DNA of 64,000 nucleotides from Robertmurraya siralis (GTDB lineage: Bacteria > Bacillota > Bacilli > Bacillales > Cytobacillaceae): assembly GCF_005502275.1 (NCBI RefSeq), contig NZ_SWLZ01000018.1, positions 1 through 64,000 of the forward strand, given 5' to 3'. The stretch's first letter is position 1. Every line of letters starts with the position of its first letter. Both the position numbers and the translations under genes were made by a program. The notes beneath the pieces are model-generated. The model saw nothing but the letters and a program-made list of their open reading frames with translations. It had not been told where the DNA came from and did no database searches. This document shows positions 19,903-28,472 of this stretch, in pieces.

Positions 19903-19949
19903 AAAGGAAGTGGGGTAAAACGGTTCACTTACTCCACTTCCTTTTATAT
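19903..19949 (+). terminator. pepV terminator
   Basis: AAAGGAAGTGGGGT (19904-19917 region) pairs with ACTCCACTTCCTTT (19931-19944) with one G-U pair, followed by TATATTTTTT. Confidence 0.8.
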
Positions 19950-20097
19950 TTTTTCATGAATACTTAAAATATGCTGACGGACAGCTGCTACGTTTAGGAC
20001 AACTCATGACAAAACCTAAACTCGGGCCTACGTCTTGTTGACACTCGAAATGGAAATGGGTCAGTTTCGGAGCAAGCGGCTTCCCATAATTTTGGCT

Positions 20098-20156
20098 CGG
20101 AACCTCCCCAAAGCTCATCTAATGAAGAATATTTTGGGGGAGTTCCGAAGCTCGTT
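20098..20156. repeat. Imperfect inverted repeat downstream of ytkP
   Basis: CGGAACCTCCCCAAA and TTTTGGGGGAGTTCCG form a long hairpin separated by about 25 bases. There is no clear U-run on either strand. It could protect the 3' end of the leftward ytkP transcript or be a relic. The surrounding 19950-20214 holds no supported gene. Confidence 0.45.
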
Positions 20157-20214
20157 GTTATCTGTATGCTCTCTCAAAAATTTGTGGGAAATGGATTTTG
20201 AGAAGTCGATTTTT

Positions 20215-21150
20215 TTATTGTTCAAAACGGAATAAATCGCTTGATAAATATCTTTCTCCTGTGTCACAGGCAATACAGACGATTGCAGTACCAGGCTCTA
20301 AAGTTTTTGCTACTTCTAGGGCTGCAAAGCAGGCGGCGCCAGATGATGGTCCAACAAGAATACCTTCCTTGCTTGCAAGGAGACGGGTAATTTTATAAGC
20401 ATCATCATCGGTAATTTGGTGAATCTTATCATATACCTCTTGATTCAATGTGTTTGGAATGAAGCCAGGGCTTGTTCCAACAAGCTTATGTCTTCCCGGT
20501 TTTCCACCCGATAGTACGGGTGAACCCGCTGGTTCGACGACATGTACCTGCATATTTTTATAATGCTCTTTGAGAACTTCTCCTGTTCCCGTAATTGTAC
20601 CACCTGTTCCTGCGGTGGCAACAAATGCTTTGAGCGGTTTTCCAATCTCTTTCATCGCATCAATGATTTCCAAAGCAGTTGAATGTCGATGGGCATCAGG
20701 GTTTGCTTCATTGTCAAATTGCATGGGAATGAAGCTGTTTGGAATTTCTGCTGCCAATTCCTCCGCTTTTTTTATCGAGCCTGGCATCTTTTCATCACCA
20801 GGAGTAAGCACAACCTCCGCACCATATGCTTTTAAAATATTGATCCGTTCTTTGGTCATTGTATCAGGCATGACGAGAATCGCTTTATAACCTTTTGCGG
20901 CAGCATTCATTGCTAAGCCAATGCCTGTATTCCCACTCGTTGGCTCAATAATAGTTGCTCCTTTTTTCAGCAACCCTTTTTTCTCTGCCGCAACTATCAT
21001 ATTATAAGCAGCTCTATCTTTTACACTACGACTGGGGTTATAAAACTCCAATTTTAAATACACATCTACCCCATTTTCAGGAGCAAGGCGATTTAATTTT
21101 ACCATTGGGGTATCGCCGATTAAATCAGCAATATTTTCTACGAATTTCAT
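20215..21150 (-). CDS. ytkP: Cysteine synthase-like PLP enzyme YtkP
   Basis: A 311-residue fold-type II PLP enzyme of the CysK/CysM family, which makes cysteine from O-acetylserine and sulfide. The PLP lysine is K44 (SVKDRAA), the phosphate/substrate loop is TSGNTG (71-76), and the family motif GTGGTITG follows. I start at 21150, where GAGAGGAA precedes the ATG; upstream in-frame starts have no ribosome site. B. subtilis ytkP is a CysK paralogue at this same locus; whether it is the main cysteine synthase is not shown here. Confidence 0.88.
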   Translation of the reverse strand: MKFVENIADLIGDTPMVKLNRLAPENGVDVYLKLEFYNPSRSVKDRAAYNMIVAAEKKGLLKKGATIIEPTSGNTGIGLAMNAAAKGYKAILVMPDTMTKERINILKAYGAEVVLTPGDEKMPGSIKKAEELAAEIPNSFIPMQFDNEANPDAHRHSTALEIIDAMKEIGKPLKAFVATAGTGGTITGTGEVLKEHYKNMQVHVVEPAGSPVLSGGKPGRHKLVGTSPGFIPNTLNQEVYDKIHQITDDDAYKITRLLASKEGILVGPSSGAACFAALEVAKTLEPGTAIVCIACDTGERYLSSDLFRFEQ

Positions 21151-21326
21151 CAAATCTTCCTCTCTCAAATCGATCATGATTCCATCACTGTCTATTATGA
21201 ACGAATTTCTCCCTTATCATATCGAAAACATACTATTCCGGGCAACTGGGTTGATTATCATTTTTTAGGTGGTTATGATGAAAAGAATAGAAAATACATT
21301 TAATGTTTCAAAGAAAGGACGATATA

Positions 21327-21887
21327 ATGGAAAGAACCCCACATTTTTTTTACGCTTTAAAGCTTCCGCAAGATGCGAAGGCATTTTTGATGCGAACTTC
21401 TGATCGGTTACGGAATGAACTGCCTTTTAATCGCTGGGTGCACGAAGAGGACTATCACATTACTTTAGCCTTTTTAGGAAGCGCCACTAAGGAACAGCTT
21501 GAAGCATCGTTAACTAATGTTGCAAGGGAACTTACCATACATTCCCCTTTTTCCTTAACGATTCAAGACTTTGGAGTGTTTGGTAAGGGCGATTCTCCGA
21601 GAATTTTCTGGGCGCGGTTAGAAAAAGAAGAAAAGCTGCTGCAACTGCGAAATTCAGTATATCAATCATGTATACAGGCGGGATTCAAACTTGAAACAAG
21701 AGAGTTTCAACCACATATAACTCTCGCGCGAAAATGGCAGGGTGAACAACCTTTTTCGAAAGTATTTTTAACAGGAAACGTCCCTTTTACATTTCAAGCA
21801 AATGAAATCGTTTTATACGAAACACATGTAGAACAGACTCCTAAATATGAAATAAAGGAATCTTTCTTTTTAAATAAGCTTTGTTAA
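21327..21887 (+). CDS. thpR: RNA 2',3'-cyclic phosphodiesterase (ThpR, YtlP)
   Basis: A 186-residue 2H phosphoesterase with two HxT motifs, HIT (44-46) and HIT (130-132). It hydrolyses 2',3'-cyclic phosphate RNA ends and was formerly called 2'-5' RNA ligase. ATG at 21327 follows AAAGGA. Odd detail: its last codons and stop (AAG CTT TGT TAA) are formed by the end of the intergenic repeat at 21876, so the repeat defines the C terminus. Confidence 0.9.
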   Translation: MERTPHFFYALKLPQDAKAFLMRTSDRLRNELPFNRWVHEEDYHITLAFLGSATKEQLEASLTNVARELTIHSPFSLTIQDFGVFGKGDSPRIFWARLEKEEKLLQLRNSVYQSCIQAGFKLETREFQPHITLARKWQGEQPFSKVFLTGNVPFTFQANEIVLYETHVEQTPKYEIKESFFLNKLC

Positions 21888-21992
21888 ATAGAATCGTTGG
21901 TAAAACGATTTTTGGCTTATTTCGTATGAAACTTTGGTTTCATGGAATCAGAGAAAATGAGCCAAAAATCAACACCGACATATAACAAAAAC
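21876..21992 (-). repeat. Dispersed palindromic intergenic repeat, copy 2 (best copy)
   Basis: Read on the minus strand it begins GTTTTTGTTATATGTCGG, continues TGTTGATTTTTGGCTCATTTTC, has the central palindrome GAAACCAAAGTTTC and a second GCCAAAAATCG, and ends TTTAACAAAGCTT. The element is therefore self-complementary at several levels. It overlaps the thpR stop. Confidence 0.6.
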
Positions 21993-22034
21993 TTAAAATA
22001 GGATAATATTGCTTTAGAAGTAAGGATGGTAAAA

Positions 22035-22994
22035 ATGGGTCAGTTAATAAAGTTACAAGACTATGTTTCAAGATATGAGCAAGATATTTTCTTATACCCC
22101 TCCCGGTTTGTCAGCTTGAAAACGCAGCAATGGGATAAATTGAAGAACGCATGGGAGAATGGTGAAATTCCGCTGGAACGCGAGGAAGAGCCGTTAGTTC
22201 CGGAATGGTATGAAGAGGAGAAAGAACCTTTTTTTAATCGGATAAAAGGCTTTTTAAAGAGAGAAAAAGAAGTGGAAAAGGAAGTGCTTGAGGAGCAAGA
22301 GACTCCGGTCAGCTCATTTTCATTTACGCCAACACTGGCGATACAACCAGGTACATTGGAGGATTTAAAAAGAAGCTTTTTGGAACAGCTTTTTACCTTC
22401 CAATTAAAATGGGCCAGCACAACGTTAGCGGAGCAATCGTTTGTAAGCAAGAGCTATTATCATAATGAGCGCTTGAAGTATTTTTTACAAAGGTTTCCGG
22501 ATACAGTCCTTGTCTTGTTTCATCCTATTTTTCTTTTAAAAACCGCACCAGTGGAAGTGGAAATTATTCTCATAACCCCAACGGATGTTTGGTGTATCAC
22601 TTTTTTAGAGGAAGAAGAGCGGGCGGTCTTTGTCGGTTCCAATGATCACTTCTGGATTAAACGTAATCAGGAGCAAGAACAAAAAGTTTTGAATCCTTTA
22701 CTAGCACTAAACCGAACTGAAAAAGTAACGAAAAACATTTTAAGTCGATATGGAATTGAGTTGCCGATTCATAAGGTGGTTTTAACCCGCAATGGCTATA
22801 TCGATTATCCATCTGCCCCGTATGATACGAAGTTTATTGAGAGAAGAAATTATGAAAAATGGTTTCAGACGATGAGAAAGCAGCGTTCACCATTAAAGCA
22901 TATTCAATTAAAAGCAGCCCAGGCATTGCTAAATTATTGTCAAACCACTAGTGTTCGCAGGCCGGAGTGGGAAATAGAATCAGAACAAGAATAA
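22035..22994 (+). CDS. ytlQ: Conserved protein YtlQ, possible NERD-like domain
   Basis: A 319-residue soluble protein without signal peptide. The N-terminal 100 residues are charged. The C-terminal two thirds contain VLNPLLALNRTEKVTKNIL and a Trp/Tyr-rich core resembling nuclease-related (NERD) proteins; I am not sure of that assignment. ATG at 22035 is preferred because an ATG three codons earlier overlaps the AAGGA ribosome site. It lies between thpR and ytlR as in B. subtilis. Confidence 0.7.
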   Translation: MGQLIKLQDYVSRYEQDIFLYPSRFVSLKTQQWDKLKNAWENGEIPLEREEEPLVPEWYEEEKEPFFNRIKGFLKREKEVEKEVLEEQETPVSSFSFTPTLAIQPGTLEDLKRSFLEQLFTFQLKWASTTLAEQSFVSKSYYHNERLKYFLQRFPDTVLVLFHPIFLLKTAPVEVEIILITPTDVWCITFLEEEERAVFVGSNDHFWIKRNQEQEQKVLNPLLALNRTEKVTKNILSRYGIELPIHKVVLTRNGYIDYPSAPYDTKFIERRNYEKWFQTMRKQRSPLKHIQLKAAQALLNYCQTTSVRRPEWEIESEQE

Positions 22995-23017
22995 TCAGGA
23001 AAATGTAGGTTGAGTAA

Positions 23018-23962
23018 ATGAACAGCATCCATTTTATCATTAATCCTCAAGCAAAGAATGGTTACTCCATGAAAGTGTGGAAAAAGGTTCAGAAACAGCT
23101 TACTTTAGAGCAAATTCCTTTTCATGCAGCGTTTACAGAATATCGAGGGCATGCTGCAGAAATTGTCGGAGCGTTGCTTAATGGTACAGATGCTGAAGAT
23201 TTGGTTATGATTGTTACAATTGGTGGTGACGGCACCTTACATGAGGTTATTAATGGTGCCGCTAATGCTCGTAATGCCATGATTGGCATGATCCCAGCAG
23301 GTTCGGGCAATGATTTTAGAAGAGGATACGGTATTCCTAAAAATCCGCTTGCGGCATTGCAGTTTATTTCAGAACGGGCCAAAACCCGACCTTTCCTTGC
23401 TGATATCGGTGAAATCAAAAATGAACAGGGCGATGTCACGTACTTTATCAATAATATGGGTGTCGGATTTGATGCTTTAATAACGAAGGTGGCCAACTCT
23501 TCACGTCTTAAAAGATTTTTAAATCAATTTCATTTAGGCAATTTAGTGTATGCATACTTTGTTATGAAAAAAATATTTTCTTTTCAATGCAGTGATGTGA
23601 ATATTGTGATTGATGGAAAAAAGCTCCATTATAAGAAAGCTTGGTTTGTGACCGTTTCAAATCAGCCTTATTATGGAGGGGGGATGAAAATCTCTCCGCA
23701 GGCTGATGTTGGCGATGGTCTGTTGAATGTAACGATTGTACAAAACCTCTCTAGGCTGAAGTTTTTCCTTGTTTTTATTACCGTGTTTTGGGGAGGACAT
23801 ACAAAGTTTAAAGAAGTAAAAGAATTGGTTGGTAAACAACTTACAGTTCAATCGAGATCCCCGTTTTATGCCCATGCAGATGGAGAATACATTGGGGAAA
23901 GCCCCATGCAGATTACTGTTCATCATCAAGCAATGCCATTGCTAACAAAAAAAGTAGATTGA
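23018..23962 (+). CDS. ytlR: Diacylglycerol kinase-family lipid kinase YtlR
   Basis: A 314-residue DAGK catalytic-domain protein with nucleotide motif GGDGT (69-73) and a downstream GSGNDFRRG loop. It belongs to the YegS/DgkB-like soluble lipid kinases. B. subtilis has a separate DgkB, so the lipid substrate of YtlR is uncertain. It follows ytlQ by 23 bases and is probably co-transcribed. Confidence 0.88.
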   Translation: MNSIHFIINPQAKNGYSMKVWKKVQKQLTLEQIPFHAAFTEYRGHAAEIVGALLNGTDAEDLVMIVTIGGDGTLHEVINGAANARNAMIGMIPAGSGNDFRRGYGIPKNPLAALQFISERAKTRPFLADIGEIKNEQGDVTYFINNMGVGFDALITKVANSSRLKRFLNQFHLGNLVYAYFVMKKIFSFQCSDVNIVIDGKKLHYKKAWFVTVSNQPYYGGGMKISPQADVGDGLLNVTIVQNLSRLKFFLVFITVFWGGHTKFKEVKELVGKQLTVQSRSPFYAHADGEYIGESPMQITVHHQAMPLLTKKVD

Positions 23963-24160
23963 GAGAGTTATAGATTGCTTTGGTAATGAAGAGTAACAAA
24001 AATAGGAATGGTTGAATTTTCACAGGGGACTTGACGGAAATTGGTATTTGGAGATAAAATTTAAAGGATTAATGATTTATGCTAAATTGAAATGAATGGT
24101 GTAAAGTTAAAAACAATTGTTTTTCAATTAGCTTTCATTTATGATGAAGCTTGCACAAGA

Positions 24161-24199
24161 TAGCTATTGTAGATTCGTATCAGTAGCTGTCTTTTTTAT
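24161..24199 (+). terminator. Probable terminator after ytlR
   Basis: GATAGCTATTG and the CAGTAGCTGTC region pair with G-U wobble, followed by TTTTTTATT. It lies 200 bases after ytlR. The rest of 23963-24286 shows no gene. Confidence 0.55.
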
Positions 24200-24286
24200 T
24201 CGTACTGAACTTGTAATACGTTTTATTACTTAATTAATTTCATAATGATCGGCATTATGAAGTCAATTTACTGAAGGTGAACAATT

Positions 24287-25072
24287 TTGGAACACTTATT
24301 TGGACAAGAATGGGAAATTGTCCCTGCTGGAGGGGCAACGGGTGAAGCGTTTTTTGCACAACATGAAGAACAGCGGCTTTTCTTAAAGCGAAACTCCTCA
24401 CCGTTTCTGGCCGTCTTATCAGCAGAAGGAATTGTTCCAAAGCTTATTTGGACAAAGAGATTGGAGAGCGGGGATGTTATAACTGCTCAGCAATGGTTAG
24501 AGGGTAGAGAATTGAAGCCGCCCGAAATGATCGGGGAGAGAGTTGCAAAGTTACTGCAAAAAATACATGGTTCTGATCCTCTTCTTGGCATGCTGCGACG
24601 AATGGGGAAAAACCCGTTGCAGCCAAGTTATCTTCTGGAATCAGTAGAAAAAGCTTTGGATCAAGAGCTTCTTTGGCATCCTGTCGTTCATTCATCATTG
24701 CAATTTTTGCAGAAGGAGCTTCCTAATATTCCATCTAATCTTCAGGTTGTTTGTCATGGCGATGTCAACCACAACAACTGGTTGTTGACAAAAGACAATC
24801 AATTATATTTAATCGATTGGGATGGAGCGATGATTGGTGATCCTGCTCTTGATTTAAGCATGCTTCTTTATTGGTATATTCCGGAGAAGCAATGGCAGGA
24901 TTGGGTTCGTCTTTATGGAATTACACTCAATGATCACTTGCGCTTACGGTTGAAATGGTATTTTATTGCTCAAACCTTGTCGACTGTTCAGTGGTCAAAA
25001 AACAAGGAAAGAACGGAAGAAGTTGAAAAATGGCTTGCGGTTATTCATGATATATTAGGCAATGTTGTCTAA
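24287..25072 (+). CDS. ytmP: Aminoglycoside/choline kinase-like phosphotransferase YtmP
   Basis: A 261-residue kinase of the APH/choline kinase fold. Brenner motif HGDVNHNN has H157, D159 and N164, and the metal-binding Asp177 is in LIDWDG. All catalytic residues are present. The small-molecule substrate is unknown; antibiotic resistance should not be assumed. TTG start with AAGGTG 7 bases upstream. A strong terminator follows. Confidence 0.85.
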   Translation: MEHLFGQEWEIVPAGGATGEAFFAQHEEQRLFLKRNSSPFLAVLSAEGIVPKLIWTKRLESGDVITAQQWLEGRELKPPEMIGERVAKLLQKIHGSDPLLGMLRRMGKNPLQPSYLLESVEKALDQELLWHPVVHSSLQFLQKELPNIPSNLQVVCHGDVNHNNWLLTKDNQLYLIDWDGAMIGDPALDLSMLLYWYIPEKQWQDWVRLYGITLNDHLRLRLKWYFIAQTLSTVQWSKNKERTEEVEKWLAVIHDILGNVV

Positions 25073-25106
25073 TAAGTTCATTTTTCAGTAAATATCGCGA
25101 CATTAA

Positions 25107-25150
25107 AAACCCAAGAATGTTGATTTTCGAGCATTCTTGGGTTTAACTGT
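25107..25150 (+). terminator. ytmP terminator
   Basis: AAACCCAAGAATG (25107-25119) pairs perfectly with CATTCTTGGGTTT (25132-25144), then AACTGTTTTT. Confidence 0.75.
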
Positions 25151-25269
25151 TTTTCTGGCTGAACATGATACGGACTTTTCACTATATGAGTTGGTCCAAC
25201 CTACTCTGCCGCTTTAAGAAATGCACGGTCGGTGAATGAGACAGAATCAATTAATAATTTTTTGGCTTT

Positions 25270-25392
25270 AAGCTTTGTTATATATCCGTGTTGATTTTTG
25301 CTCATTTTCACCTTTCATTTCATGGAATCAGAGGACCTTTCAACATAGCTGAAAAGGATGTGAAACCTTGATTTCATACGAAATTAGCGCAT
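25270..25392 (+). repeat. Dispersed palindromic intergenic repeat, copy 3
   Basis: It begins AAGCTTTGTTATATATCCG and continues TGTTGATTTTTGCTCATTTTC, followed by CATGGAATCAGAGGACC and GTGAAACCTTGATTTCATACG. The right end has decayed. It occupies the gap between ytmP and the converging ytzH. Confidence 0.55.
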
Positions 25393-25432
25393 ACAATATT
25401 GGTTCATAATGCCTTTTTTAGAAAGAAACTGC

Positions 25433-25702
25433 TTACGAAAAAGTTTCGACTTCGTTTACCCACTGGGATAATTGCTGTTGATGCGATTCGATATGGTTAT
25501 CTAAATTGCTTGCGTTAATTCCATTTTGGCTGTAGTGGTAAATTTGTTCAAGCACTTCGTTGTCCACATTTGAAGCGGTCATTAATGATTTTACTAGTCG
25601 TTCTAATTGTTCGAGCTCTGCGATAGACCCGCAGCAATCAACTTGATGATTGCTTAATATATCTTTCAGTAATTGAAGCTGATCTTGTTGATTTAATGGC
25701 AC
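25433..25702 (-). CDS. ytzH: Small conserved protein YtzH
   Basis: An 89-residue soluble, mostly helical, glutamine-rich protein of unknown function, matching the YtzH family by size and place next to trmB and ytmP. GTG at 25702 is chosen because AAAGGG lies 8 bases upstream; a GTG three codons earlier has no room for a ribosome site. Confidence 0.75.
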   Translation of the reverse strand: MPLNQQDQLQLLKDILSNHQVDCCGSIAELEQLERLVKSLMTASNVDNEVLEQIYHYSQNGINASNLDNHIESHQQQLSQWVNEVETFS

Positions 25703-25735
25703 CTTGTCCACCCTTTCGACAAATCCAAATTTATT

Positions 25736-25772
25736 AAGGAATTCACATCTAGCATGTGAATTCCTTTTCTTG
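25736..25772 (+). terminator. Perfect hairpin inside the ytzH-trmB divergent promoter region
   Basis: AAGGAATTCACAT (25736-25748) and ATGTGAATTCCTT (25754-25766), loop CTAGC, then TTCTTGTTT. It reads as an intrinsic terminator on the plus strand although no plus-strand gene precedes it, so it may attenuate trmB transcription. Confidence 0.55.
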
Positions 25773-25877
25773 TTTATTCACTGTAGCGGCTTGTTGCATA
25801 CTATTTTTACTTGCGTGAAGTCCTTCTTAATGATATTGTTTGTACGAATATTTATTTTAGATTTTAGGGGTGTCCAA

Positions 25878-26516
25878 ATGCGTTTACGAAATAAACCATG
25901 GGCGAGAGAAATGTTGGATTCACATCCACAGCATGTTATCTCTTCACCAGAACAATATAAAGGAAATTGGAAGGCGGTATTTGAAAAGGAACAACCGCTT
26001 CATATTGAAGTTGGAACTGGAAAGGGTCGTTTTATTACGGAAATGGCAAAGGCTCATCCAGATATTAATTATATTGGGATTGAGCTATATGAGAGTGTCA
26101 TTGTTTCTGCACTTGATCGTTTAATTGCAGCTGATATCCCGAACCTTAAGCTTTTAAATGTTAATGGTGAAAAATTAACCGAGTACTTTGCGAAGGGTGA
26201 TGTTAGTCGCGTGTATTTAAATTTTTCTGATCCTTGGCCCAAAACTCGTCATGCAAAGAGACGTTTAACGTATAAAAGCTTTTTAAAGCTCTATGAAGAA
26301 ATTCTTGTCGACAATGGCGAGATTCATTTTAAAACAGATAATCAAGGACTGTTTGAATTTTCGCTGATGAGCTTTTCAGAGTATGGATTATTATTAAAAT
26401 ATGTAAGTCTTGATCTTCATAATAGTGATTTTGAGGGTAATATTATGACCGAGTACGAAGAGAAGTTCTCACAAAAAGGCAGTCGTATATATAGATGTGA
26501 GGTTCAATATCGCTAA
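25878..26516 (+). CDS. trmB: tRNA (guanine46-N7)-methyltransferase
   Basis: A 212-residue SAM-dependent enzyme that makes m7G46 in the tRNA variable loop. The SAM motif is EVGTGKG (44-50). The TrmB hallmark [13 protein letters not shown] (118-130) holds the catalytic and tRNA-contacting residues. ATG at 25878 follows AGGGGTG; upstream in-frame starts run through the hairpin and are unlikely. B. subtilis calls it ytmQ/trmB at this position. Confidence 0.95.
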   Translation: MRLRNKPWAREMLDSHPQHVISSPEQYKGNWKAVFEKEQPLHIEVGTGKGRFITEMAKAHPDINYIGIELYESVIVSALDRLIAADIPNLKLLNVNGEKLTEYFAKGDVSRVYLNFSDPWPKTRHAKRRLTYKSFLKLYEEILVDNGEIHFKTDNQGLFEFSLMSFSEYGLLLKYVSLDLHNSDFEGNIMTEYEEKFSQKGSRIYRCEVQYR

Positions 26517-26592
26517 GTCATGTTGTTTCTTTGGTTATAGACGATTGCAATAGCGTACAAAATTTATCATATATATGGGGGCCGTCCCTTTG

Positions 26593-26625
26593 AAGCTGTT
26601 CCCATTGGAAGGAACAGCTTTTTCT
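26593..26625 (+). terminator. trmB terminator
   Basis: AAGCTGTTCC (26593-26602) and GGAACAGCTT (26611-26620), followed by TTTCTTC. Confidence 0.75.
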
Positions 26626-26631
26626 TCTATT

Positions 26632-26716
26632 TGGCTTTGTGATATGACCGTGTTGATTTTAGGTTCATTTTCTTTCTGAAACCAAGGTTTCAAACGAAAT
26701 GGACCTGAATTCGCCA
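26632..26716 (+). repeat. Dispersed palindromic intergenic repeat, copy 4
   Basis: GGCTTTGTGATATGACCG, then TGTTGATTTTAGGTTCATTTTC and the palindromic GAAACCAAGGTTTCAAACG. It is a shorter copy. The remaining bases up to 26920 show no gene. Confidence 0.5.
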
Positions 26717-26920
26717 TTCCGGATATTTGATAATACTCTCTTTCACGGTTGTGGGTAAATTGTTGCCACCCGCCGCGAAAAAGTCTGTACCTTGATGGGT
26801 ATGATTGCTAGCAGATGACTCTCTTAGGAACAATTCGAAGGGGCTGGAATAGCTTGTCTAAGGTTGAAGTTTTCTAAATATTAAACAAATGGTAAGATAT
26901 TTTGTAAGGGAGGGAATTAA

Positions 26921-27760
26921 ATGGAAACGTTACAAATTGGAGAATATACATTGACATGGCTTCGTGGAGGAGTTACGCATCTTGACGGTGGTGCAATGTT
27001 TGGCGTAGTTCCGAAACCGTTATGGGCTAAGAAGTATCCCCATAATGAAAATAACCAAATTCCATTGAGAACAGATCCGATTTTAATTCAAGGAAATGGT
27101 GAAACCTTTTTAATTGAATCAGGAATTGGTGTAGGAAAGTTAACAGATAAACAAAAAAGGAATTTTGGCGTTACGGAAGAATCATCAATAGAGTGGTCAT
27201 TAAAGAAACTGGGGATGACAACAGCAGATATTGATTATGTGCTCATGACCCATATGCATTATGATCATGCCAATGGATTAACGAAACGGAATGATGAAGA
27301 ATTTGTTTCTGTTTTTCCAAACAGTAAGATTATTACATCTAAAGTCGAATGGGATGAAATGAGGGCACCGAATATCCGTTCAAGGAATACATATTGGAAA
27401 GAAAACTGGCAACCAATTCAAGAACAAGTACAAACATTTGAGAACGAGTGGAAGTACGGTCCAATCAGAATGGTTCATACGGGCGGACATAGTGACGGCC
27501 ATTCGATTATCATCCTTCAAGATGGGGGAGAGACGGCACTGCATATGGCTGATATTATGCCAACCCATGCTCATCAAAATGTTCTATGGGTCATGGCTTA
27601 TGATGATTATCCAATGATTTCCATACATGCAAAAGAAAAATGGCTTGAATTTGGCTTATCACAAAAGGCTTGGTTTACTTTTTATCATGATGCTATTTAT
27701 CGGGCAGTAAAATGGAATGGAGAAAATGAATTAGTTGCAACAGTCAAAAGAGCAGAGTAA
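26921..27760 (+). CDS. ytnP: Metallo-beta-lactamase-fold lactonase YtnP
   Basis: A 279-residue metal-dependent hydrolase. The dinuclear zinc motif is HMHYDH (H111, H113, D115, H116), with further ligands in HTGGHSDGH and ADIMPTH. B. subtilis YtnP is a quorum-quenching lactonase that degrades signalling lactones of other bacteria, and the size and locus fit. AGGGAGG before ATG. A strong terminator follows. Confidence 0.88.
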   Translation: METLQIGEYTLTWLRGGVTHLDGGAMFGVVPKPLWAKKYPHNENNQIPLRTDPILIQGNGETFLIESGIGVGKLTDKQKRNFGVTEESSIEWSLKKLGMTTADIDYVLMTHMHYDHANGLTKRNDEEFVSVFPNSKIITSKVEWDEMRAPNIRSRNTYWKENWQPIQEQVQTFENEWKYGPIRMVHTGGHSDGHSIIILQDGGETALHMADIMPTHAHQNVLWVMAYDDYPMISIHAKEKWLEFGLSQKAWFTFYHDAIYRAVKWNGENELVATVKRAE

Positions 27761-27856
27761 GCGCATTTTAAAAAGGTTGTTATGTCCCCGCTGGCGAGAA
27801 GCTTGCATCTATTTGTGGGAATAATACTTTTGTTCATCGTAATAAAAAAAGATCAG

Positions 27857-27898
27857 AGACAAGTGAAGAAATGGCGCATTATTTCACTTGTCTTTTTG
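27857..27898. terminator. Bidirectional terminator between ytnP and ytzB
   Basis: AGACAAGTGAA (27857-27867) and TTCACTTGTCT (27883-27893), followed by TTTTT; an A-run precedes it. It lies between converging genes. Confidence 0.85.
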
Positions 27899-27915
27899 TA
27901 TCGGAATAGTTAAGT

Positions 27916-28230
27916 CTAAACGAGTTGTACCGTCTCAATAATACTCCCAGTTGCAGCGTCAGCAATGAATTCATATTGCTCCATGCTCTCCTCTGTAAAT
28001 CGGGAGATTCCACCTTTGTAGACGGTATAACTTAAATTTTGTTTTTCATAAGGCTCTGTTTTCATTTGAATCCATGAGCCGCTAATCGGCCCAGATTGTT
28101 TAAATAGTTCCTTGGCATTGGCTAATGCCTTTTCAGGAGATACATAGGCATTTGCATCTAAAATTTGCTTTGCAGCGAATCCACTTACAACTCCCACGCT
28201 AAGTCCTAAGAAGAAAGATTTCCAATTCAA
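27916..28230 (-). CDS. ytzB: Small secreted or membrane-anchored PepSY-like protein YtzB
   Basis: A 104-residue protein with a glycine-rich N-terminal membrane segment (about 5-22, FFLGLSVGVVSGFAA). One PepSY-like unit follows (SPEKALANAKELFK ... FIADAATGSIIE). PepSY domains are thought to regulate proteases at the cell surface. The TTG start at 28230 has GAGGAGG 7 bases upstream. Its length equals the YtzB family's usual size. Confidence 0.78.
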   Translation of the reverse strand: MNWKSFFLGLSVGVVSGFAAKQILDANAYVSPEKALANAKELFKQSGPISGSWIQMKTEPYEKQNLSYTVYKGGISRFTEESMEQYEFIADAATGSIIETVQLV

Positions 28231-28472
28231 TGATAGGCCTCCTCTCAAAAAAGTGCTCTTTAACCATCATATCATCAACACAGATAAATTAAAAAGCATT
28301 CCCTTTAGAGATTTTCATCCCTTTTTTTATTAAACGAAGTACGGGAGGTGGTAAGTCGAAAGAGACTTCTGTAAAATAAAAGGTATACACTCAATTTCAC
28401 GATGGCGAAAAAGTGATATCAAGGTGATTGTTATTGCGTGAATTTACATAACATGGAGAAGAGGTCGAAACG

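Noticed and set aside
20035-20235. A 66-codon plus-strand frame
   Set aside because: It overlaps the inverted repeat and the end of ytkP on the other strand and has no start signals.
24287-25072. YtmP as an aminoglycoside resistance gene
   Set aside because: Only the general kinase fold is shared; it is a conserved housekeeping locus in Bacillus.
25704-25877. A 58-residue N-terminal extension of TrmB
   Set aside because: It would translate through the perfect hairpin at 25736-25772; TrmB family proteins begin at MRLRNKPWA.
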